From Pelosinus sp. UFO1 (lineage in GTDB: Bacteria > Bacillota > Negativicutes > DSM-13327): a stretch of 64,000 bases of DNA. Shown here in pieces: positions 58,996 to 64,000 of the stretch. The stretch is taken from assembly GCF_000725345.1 (NCBI RefSeq), contig NZ_CP008852.1, positions 1,331,693-1,395,692 on the forward strand, written 5' to 3'. Numbering within the stretch: position 1 is the first letter of the stretch; each line of letters starts with the position of its first letter. Position numbers and translations under genes: made by a program. Under the pieces are notes generated by a model. The model made no database searches. It was not told the DNA's origin and saw only the letters and a program-made list of their open reading frames with translations.

Positions 58996-59407
58996 TTAAA
59001 GTGCTACTTTTTTATTCCTGCTCAATAATCAATCTAACGTTATTAGCAGAAAAAAATCACTTCATGGCCTTTTGTTTCAGCATTATTGATTGGTTACTTT
59101 CTAAAGTCTTACAAAGTAACTATTGAGATTATTTTGCGTAACATCAATTTTAAATATAAAGATGTTTGTATTAATCTCGTAACACCTCCTGAACAAAAAA
59201 CGGAAGAAGAATCTAAAACCACGCCTAATAGACGAGTAATTTGTCAGAGGTTCTTTTGTCCTATTTCCGTTTTACGCTGCTAAAACAGAAATATATTATA
59301 ATTGATAATTAATTATTGATTCGGTAAATGTTGCTACTGATGAATGATTGCGTATATCTTCATAATAATGGACAATCTAACCATATAAATTATCGGGAGG
59401 CGTATTC
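58996..59407. other. Gene-free stretch before yyaL
   Basis: A 65-codon frame (59086-59283) has no ribosome site and no similarity I can see. AAAACGGAA (59198-59206) and TTCCGTTTT (59264-59272) form a distant inverted repeat. The yyaL ribosome site GGGAGG lies at 59395-59400. Confidence 0.3.
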
Positions 59408-61554
59408 ATGGAAAATAAAACCTACTACGACCCAAAAACTAAAAATCACGACATCCACAGCCAAAATACTAACAAACCCAATAGATTAATCCACGAGAAA
59501 TCCCCATACTTACTCCAACATGCCAATAATCCAGTAGATTGGTATCCATGGGGAGCAGAAGCGTTTCAGAAAGCACAGCGTGAGAATCGGCCTGTATTTT
59601 TGTCTGTAGGCTATTCTTAGCTGTGCTTAAAATAAATGATAGGATGTTACTTTAATTTACATGCCATTGGTGCCACGTCATGGAGCGAGAATGTTTCGAA
59701 GATCAGGAAGTTGCAGATGTATTAAATGCTCATTTTGTTTCTATAAAAGTGGATAGAGAAGAACGTCCAGATGTGGATGGAATCTATATGTCAGTGTGCC
59801 AGGCACTTACGGGACAAGGCGGATGGCCTTTAACGATTATTATGGGGCCAGATAAGAACCCTTTTTTTGCTGGGACATATTTTCCTAAGCATCGCAAGAT
59901 GGGCAGGATGGGATTACTCGAACTCTTAACCGTAGTACATAAAAAGTGGCAAGATAATCGAGTGGAAATCCTCGAAGCTAGCGATCAAATTGTTAATATC
60001 CTTCAGCGACCTAACCAACCAAATGAAGAAGGGCAAATTGGGAAGGATATATTAGAGAAAGCTTATTTAGAGTTGGAAAGTAGCTTTGATCCTAAATATG
60101 GGGGATTTGGTACTGCGCCCAAATTTCCGACACCCCATAAAATGAATTTTTTACTTAGGTATTGGCGGCATTTTAAGAAAGAGAAAGCTCTTAACATGGT
60201 AGAGAAAACTCTCATGTCGATGTGGCAAGGCGGAATCTACGATCATTTAGGATATGGTTTTGCTAGATACTCTACAGATCAAAAGTGGTTAGTACCTCAT
60301 TTTGAAAAGATGTTATATGATAATGCGTTATTATGCGATAGCTATCTTGAGGCGTATCAATGTTCTGGTAATCAAGAATTTGCTAGAATTGTTGAGGAAA
60401 TCCTGACTTATGTTATGCGAGATATGATGAGCGAGAAGGGCGGATTTTTCTCGGCTGAAGATGCTGACTCTGAAGGGGTGGAAGGCAAGTTCTACGTATT
60501 CACTAGAAAAGAAGTAGTGGATATAGTAGGGGAAGAAGCAGGGACTGTTTTTGCCGATTTTTATGAGGTTTCCTCTCAGGGTAACTTTGAGCATGGGACA
60601 AGTATTTTACATGTCATTGGAAGAGATTTTGAGGCTTTTGCCAGTTCTGTAAATAAAACGACAACAGAATTGGCAGACTTATTACAGCGAGGGCGGGAAA
60701 AAATCTATCAGGTAAGGGAAAAACGTATTCACCCTTATAAAGACGATAAGATTCTTACAGCTTGGAATGCATTAATGATTGCTTCTTTTGCGAAAGCATC
60801 TCGGATATTGGAACGAGATAATTATTCGGTGGTAGCAGAAAGGGCAATTGAATTCATCTACGACAATCTTGTACGCGAGGATGGACGTTTACTGGCTCGC
60901 TACCGTGACGGAGAAGCTGCTCACTTAGCTTATCTTGATGACTATGCATTTTTGTTGCTGGCACTTCTTGAAACTTATCAAACAACCTATAAGGATGCTT
61001 ACTTGCAGCGCGCCATTAAGATAGCTGACGATATGAAGGCTTTATTTTGGGACGAAAAAGCAGGCGGATTTTTCTTTTATGGTGTGGATGGAGAAGAACT
61101 AATTACAAGACCCAAGGAGATTTATGATGGAGCTATTCCTTCCGGCAATTCTGTCGCGGCTTTGGCTTTGCAAAAATTAGCTGACATTACAGAGAATGAA
61201 GATGTAAGTAAAATGGCAGAAAAAATATTGGATCGCTTTGCTGGAGAAGTTAGCCATTATGCAGCAGGTTATACTTATTTTTTGATGGCTGTTGACTATT
61301 ATTTGGCTGAAAAAATAAAAGTTGTCATTGTAGGTGACAAGGATTTGCCTGATACGAAGGCGATGTTACAGGCAATGAATCACGTATTTTTACCTACAGC
61401 AACAGTACGTTTTTATGATATACATTCGCAAAATACTAGTAATTATAAAGGTACTGAGGGGAAAGCTACGGCTTATCTATGTAAAGGCGTTGCATGTCAG
61501 CCTCCAATTACAGATGTGGAATTTTTTCGTACGAAAATTAAATCTAATATTTAA
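59408..61554 (+). pseudogene. yyaL: YyaL/DUF255 thioredoxin-domain protein, split by a 41-bp insertion
   Basis: Reading frame 59408-59620 encodes 70 residues ending [11 protein letters not shown] and a TAG. The match resumes 41 bp later with TCHWCHVMERECFEDQEVADVLN and runs intact to 61554 (about 630 residues). Joined, the two halves give a full-length YyaL: thioredoxin-like domain with redox motif CHWC, then an alpha/alpha six-hairpin barrel with LVPHFEKMLYDNALL and FFSAEDADSEGVEGKFYV. Members are ancient and widespread, of unclear function. The second ORF, if translated alone from ATG 59680, would lack the CxxC site. Because the long half is undamaged, the break is recent, or bypassed, or a sequencing artefact. 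Confidence 0.8.
59618..59658 (+). other. 41-bp insertion between GYS and TCHWC codons of yyaL
   Basis: TCT of GYS ends at 59617 and ACA of TCHWC starts at 59659. The 41 bases between begin TAGCTGTGCTTAAAATAAAT and end TTACTTTAATTT. They shift frame and add an immediate stop. No terminal repeats are obvious except the weak TTAAA/TTTAA. Confidence 0.6.
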
Positions 61555-61561
61555 GTATTAA

Positions 61562-61620
61562 TAATTGTTATTAAATAATAATTAAAACATATTGATAAGA
61601 ATAGAAAAATATGCTAAAAT
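61562..61620 (+). promoter_or_regulatory. Ferritin promoter with Fur/PerR-like palindrome
   Basis: TAATTGTTATT (61562-61572) and AATAATAATTA (61574-61584) form a near-perfect 23-bp palindrome. It is followed by TTGATA (61592-61597), a 17-bp spacer and TAAAAT (61615-61620). Fur or PerR binding is a guess from AT-rich symmetry. Confidence 0.5.
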
Positions 61621-61667
61621 TGAGTTAATAAAAATGATAAGTGGTTCTAATGAAAGGGGAATATAAA

Positions 61668-62156
61668 ATGATTGGTAAAAAACTTCAAGATGCAATTAAT
61701 AATCAAATCCAAGCTGAAATGAGCTCTGCACATCTTTATTTAGCAATGTCTGTAGAAAGTGAAGAGAAGAATCTTAAGGGATTTGCTCATTGGCTTAAGT
61801 TACAATACCAAGAAGAAAACGGTCATGCCTTTAAACTGATTGATTATTTATTAGAGCGAGGCGGTAGTGTTAAGCTACAAGCAATTGAAGCTCCAGCAAG
61901 TGATTTTGGCACTCCTGTTGAGTTATTTGAAAAGGTATTGGCTCATGAAATACACATTAGTAAATTAATTAACAAGTTATATGAAGTAGCCATAGAAGAA
62001 AAAGACTATGCTGCACAAATCTTCTTGCAATGGTTTATAACAGAACAAGTAGAAGAAGAAGCGAATGCTTCTGCAGTATTAGAAAGATTGAAATTTGTTG
62101 GCGATAAAGGCGGCTCCCTTCTTTATATTGATAAAGAACTTGGGAAACGCGATTAA
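61668..62156 (+). CDS. ftnA: Non-haem ferritin
   Basis: The 162-residue four-helix protein has every ferroxidase-centre residue at the same number as E. coli FtnA: Glu17, Glu50, His53, Glu94, Gln127 and Glu130. It stores iron as ferric mineral in a 24-mer and limits Fenton chemistry. Absence of a haem-ligand methionine at the subunit interface and the FtnA-like spacing argue against bacterioferritin. ATG 61668 behind AAAGGGGA is chosen over GTG 61641. Single gene with its own promoter and terminator. Confidence 0.95.
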   Translation: MIGKKLQDAINNQIQAEMSSAHLYLAMSVESEEKNLKGFAHWLKLQYQEENGHAFKLIDYLLERGGSVKLQAIEAPASDFGTPVELFEKVLAHEIHISKLINKLYEVAIEEKDYAAQIFLQWFITEQVEEEANASAVLERLKFVGDKGGSLLYIDKELGKRD

Positions 62157-62164
62157 TAGTATTG

Positions 62165-62207
62165 AAGAAGAATTCATTCCTGGATGGGATGGATTCTTCT
62201 TTTTGAT
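62165..62207 (+). terminator. Terminator after ferritin
   Basis: AAGAAGAATTCATTCC (62165-62180) pairs, with mismatches, with GGGATGGATTCTTCTT (62186-62201), followed by TTTGATTTTTT. Confidence 0.85.
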
Positions 62208-62310
62208 TTTTTTGCTATGGCGACGCTTACTCGTTTTGCTAGGCATGGGAGTAGTTGCCCATTGATTTTAAAGAGCTTAGGATGAAATTAGCAGCCAGTG
62301 AAATCATAAC

Positions 62311-62385
62311 TTGATTATTTTACCAGTTATTACTATAATAGTATTGTTAACGTCACCGTGTTATTTGGTTAACAATACTATTATA
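62311..62385 (+). promoter_or_regulatory. Promoter with BirA-type biotin operator for bioH-bioC
   Basis: TTGATT (62311-62316), 17-bp spacer, TATAAT (62334-62339). A perfect 18-bp inverted repeat (62334-62351 and 62368-62385, 16-bp gap) has inner arms TTGTTAAC and GTTAACAA, the BirA operator consensus. It spans from the -10 box to the ribosome site, so biotinyl-AMP-bound BirA would block transcription. Confidence 0.85.
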
Positions 62386-62399
62386 AAGGAGTGTCTAAG

Positions 62400-63098
62400 A
62401 TGTCAGTCCTTTTCATTCATGGTTGGGCAACTAATAAAGCCATTTGGCCGCAAAGTCTTACGGGGGAAGGAAAGCATATTTATGATTGTGCAAACTACCC
62501 TAATTATCAACATTTGACAAAAACTTTTTTGGAGATATGCAAGCAGGAAGAGGAAAAAATTACACTGGTGGGATGGTCTTTAGGAGGGATGTTATCGTTG
62601 CAATTGGCGGCTGAGTATACCGAGAAAATTGCGCGGCTGATTCTTCTATCCACTACACCGCGCTTTACTTTGTGCCAGAGTTATGAGGGGGGATTACCTG
62701 GAAGTGTAGTAAAAAAATTAAGCCGCAAGCTTCCTCGTAATCCATGGGAGACCCAAATGGAGTTTTATCATTTAATGTTTTCTCCAATGGAAAAAGAATG
62801 GCAACAAAAATTTATTACTCACATAGCGCCTCATTTTTCTAACATTAATGTTAAGAATTTGCAAGCAGGGCTTTCTTATTTAATGGAACAAGATTTACGG
62901 CAGGAGCTGGCGAAAGTTAATATTCCCTGTCTCATTATCCATGGTATGGAAGATAAGATTTGCCCCCCTAACGCTGCTCAATACTTGTTGCAGCATTTGC
63001 CACAGGCCGAGCTAAGGTTGCTGCATGGCACAGGGCATGTTCCTTTTATAACGCAAGAAAAGTATGTAAAAGATCTAGTACTGGAGGGGATATCATGA
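62400..63098 (+). CDS. bioH: Pimeloyl-ACP methyl ester esterase-like alpha/beta hydrolase
   Basis: The 232-residue hydrolase has Ser60 in LVGWSLGGML, Asp185 in HGMEDKICPP and His213 in HGTGHVPF, a complete catalytic triad in BioH/BioV-like order. It begins SVLFIHGWATNKAIWP with the HGW oxyanion strand. It would remove the methyl group that BioC adds, releasing pimeloyl-ACP for biotin synthesis. ATG 62400 has AAAGGAG at ideal spacing. Overlaps bioC by four bases and is under a BirA-type operator, which supports the function. Confidence 0.87.
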   Translation: MSVLFIHGWATNKAIWPQSLTGEGKHIYDCANYPNYQHLTKTFLEICKQEEEKITLVGWSLGGMLSLQLAAEYTEKIARLILLSTTPRFTLCQSYEGGLPGSVVKKLSRKLPRNPWETQMEFYHLMFSPMEKEWQQKFITHIAPHFSNINVKNLQAGLSYLMEQDLRQELAKVNIPCLIIHGMEDKICPPNAAQYLLQHLPQAELRLLHGTGHVPFITQEKYVKDLVLEGIS

Positions 63099-63889
63099 TT
63101 AACAAAACCCAGGTAAGCTGTCATTTTGGCAGAAGGTCTCAAGCGTATGATGAATATGCAGTTGTACAAAAAAACATGGGATATTCCCTATTGGAATTGG
63201 TTAAAGAAGCTGGAGTATTTCAGAATATCTTGGAAATTGGCTGTGGTACAGGATTCTTGACAGGATTGTTAGCACAAATGTATCCGAAGGCAAAAATTAC
63301 CGCTAGCGATATTTCATCAGAAATGTTAACAGTGGCTAGTAAAAATTTATCCCAATATGAGAATGTAAGTTATGTGTTGGAAGATGGAGAAGATCTAAAG
63401 TTGTCTGAGAAGTTTGATTTGATTGTTTCTAATGCTGCGTTTCAGTGGTTTAATGATTATCAACAGGCTTTTACGCAAATGGAGCGTCATTTATTACCTG
63501 GAGGGTGTCTTATCTATGCTACCTTTGGTGAACATACTTTTTATGAATTGAATCAGTCCTTTCAAGCTGCCCATAGGTCTTTAGAAATTACAAAGGTGCA
63601 TCATGGCCCTGAGTTTATTTCTATGCAAAAATTAGCTCATATTACTTCTGGTCTAGGGCTTTCAGTTCACCTTCAGGAAGAAAATATAACAGAAAAATTC
63701 AAATGTGTTCGGGAGTTTTTGACGTCAGTAAAAAAAATAGGAGCTAACAATTCTTCTAACGGGAATAATATATTAATTCATCGACAGCTTATGTTATCGA
63801 TGATGGATTTTTATAAAAATACATTTGAGCAGCTTGGGCAAATACCTGCTACATATCATATTATTTATGGCAGCCACCAAAAAAGCTAG
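63095..63889 (+). CDS. bioC: Malonyl-ACP O-methyltransferase
   Basis: The 264-residue SAM-dependent methyltransferase opens with VSCHFGRRSQAYDEYAVVQKNM, the BioC N-terminal signature. It has the SAM motif ILEIGCGTGFLTGLLA (about 46-61), ASDISSEML (about 72-80) and the VSNAAFQWFNDYQQAF block typical of BioC. It methylates malonyl-ACP, so that the fatty-acid machinery can build pimelate. Coupled to bioH by ATGA overlap. The C-terminal third matches BioC in character (FLTSVKKIGANN). The later biotin genes are not in the window. Confidence 0.93.
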   Translation: MINKTQVSCHFGRRSQAYDEYAVVQKNMGYSLLELVKEAGVFQNILEIGCGTGFLTGLLAQMYPKAKITASDISSEMLTVASKNLSQYENVSYVLEDGEDLKLSEKFDLIVSNAAFQWFNDYQQAFTQMERHLLPGGCLIYATFGEHTFYELNQSFQAAHRSLEITKVHHGPEFISMQKLAHITSGLGLSVHLQEENITEKFKCVREFLTSVKKIGANNSSNGNNILIHRQLMLSMMDFYKNTFEQLGQIPATYHIIYGSHQKS

Positions 63890-64000
63890 GGTGCTTTTGG
63901 AGTCATACTTGTATTATGGTTTGGTAGAAACTTTTTTTGAAATGAATAGCTTTTAAGATAACAGTAGATAATATAGTCAGATCCTCAAAAATCTACTGGA
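63890..64000. other. End of window, no gene visible
   Basis: The last 110 bp after bioC show no terminator hairpin or ORF start. The operon may continue beyond the window. Confidence 0.4.

Noticed and set aside
59086-59283. 65-codon ORF before yyaL
   Set aside because: No ribosome site, no recognisable motif, biased composition; treated as chance.

Overview
The window looks like chromosome of a low-GC, anaerobic, Gram-negative-type Firmicute, most likely a Negativicute near Pelosinus/Sporomusa. This is an inference from AT-rich sequence with strong GGAGG ribosome sites, a citrate lyase plus sodium-pumping decarboxylase set, many small MarR/LysR regulators, and a bioH-bioC pair under a BirA-type operator. 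No rRNA, tRNA, prophage, CRISPR array or intact transposase is visible.

Layout. 1-3.2 kb: tail of a nitroreductase, a broken PNPOx-family gene, a PEBP protein, an HxlR regulator and a LytTR/DUF3021 pair. 3.5-10.4 kb: catalase, ArsR regulator plus EFR1 ferredoxin, a serine hydrolase, a lipase and a PhzF protein. 10.8-14.6 kb: OPT oligopeptide transporter and a 6-phospho-beta-glucosidase. 14.9-22.6 kb: a citrate fermentation island (Na+-decarboxylase beta subunit with two small OadG-like pieces, CitMHS citrate carrier, LysR regulator, citDEF). 23-33.1 kb: four MarR regulators, each beside a probable target (MFS pump, SDR, nitroreductase, DUF169 protein), with readable palindromic operators, plus a probable structured RNA at about 30.58-30.84 kb. 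33.2-43 kb: a 1.2-kb-codon tandem dynamin (DynA-like), two LysR genes, GltS, and several decayed copies of the YyaL/DUF255 N-terminus. 43.2-58.6 kb: an AraC regulator, a sugar ABC transporter, and a catabolic cluster that matches the non-phosphorylating myo-inositol route known from Thermotoga (IolM-, IolN-, IolO-, IolG-like) together with IolI-like and IolT-like proteins. 59.4-64 kb: an interrupted yyaL, ferritin, and bioH-bioC.

How it fits together. Citrate enters through the CitMHS carrier, is split by CitDEF to acetate and oxaloacetate, and oxaloacetate could be decarboxylated with Na+ export by the beta subunit here plus an alpha subunit encoded elsewhere. The cyclitol cluster has two uptake systems (ABC and MFS), dehydrogenases, a creatininase-family hydrolase and TIM-barrel epimerases/isomerases, enough for most steps from inositol to a keto-uronate.

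The most unusual structural signals are (i) a roughly 180-bp repeat, one copy before the ABC operon and three tandem copies after it, the last abutting the catabolic operon; (ii) at least three decayed copies of the YyaL N-terminus, and an apparently functional copy broken by 41 bp exactly in front of its redox CHWC motif; (iii) the orphan structured RNA; and (iv) a different ~90-bp repeat family with two copies flanking gltS.
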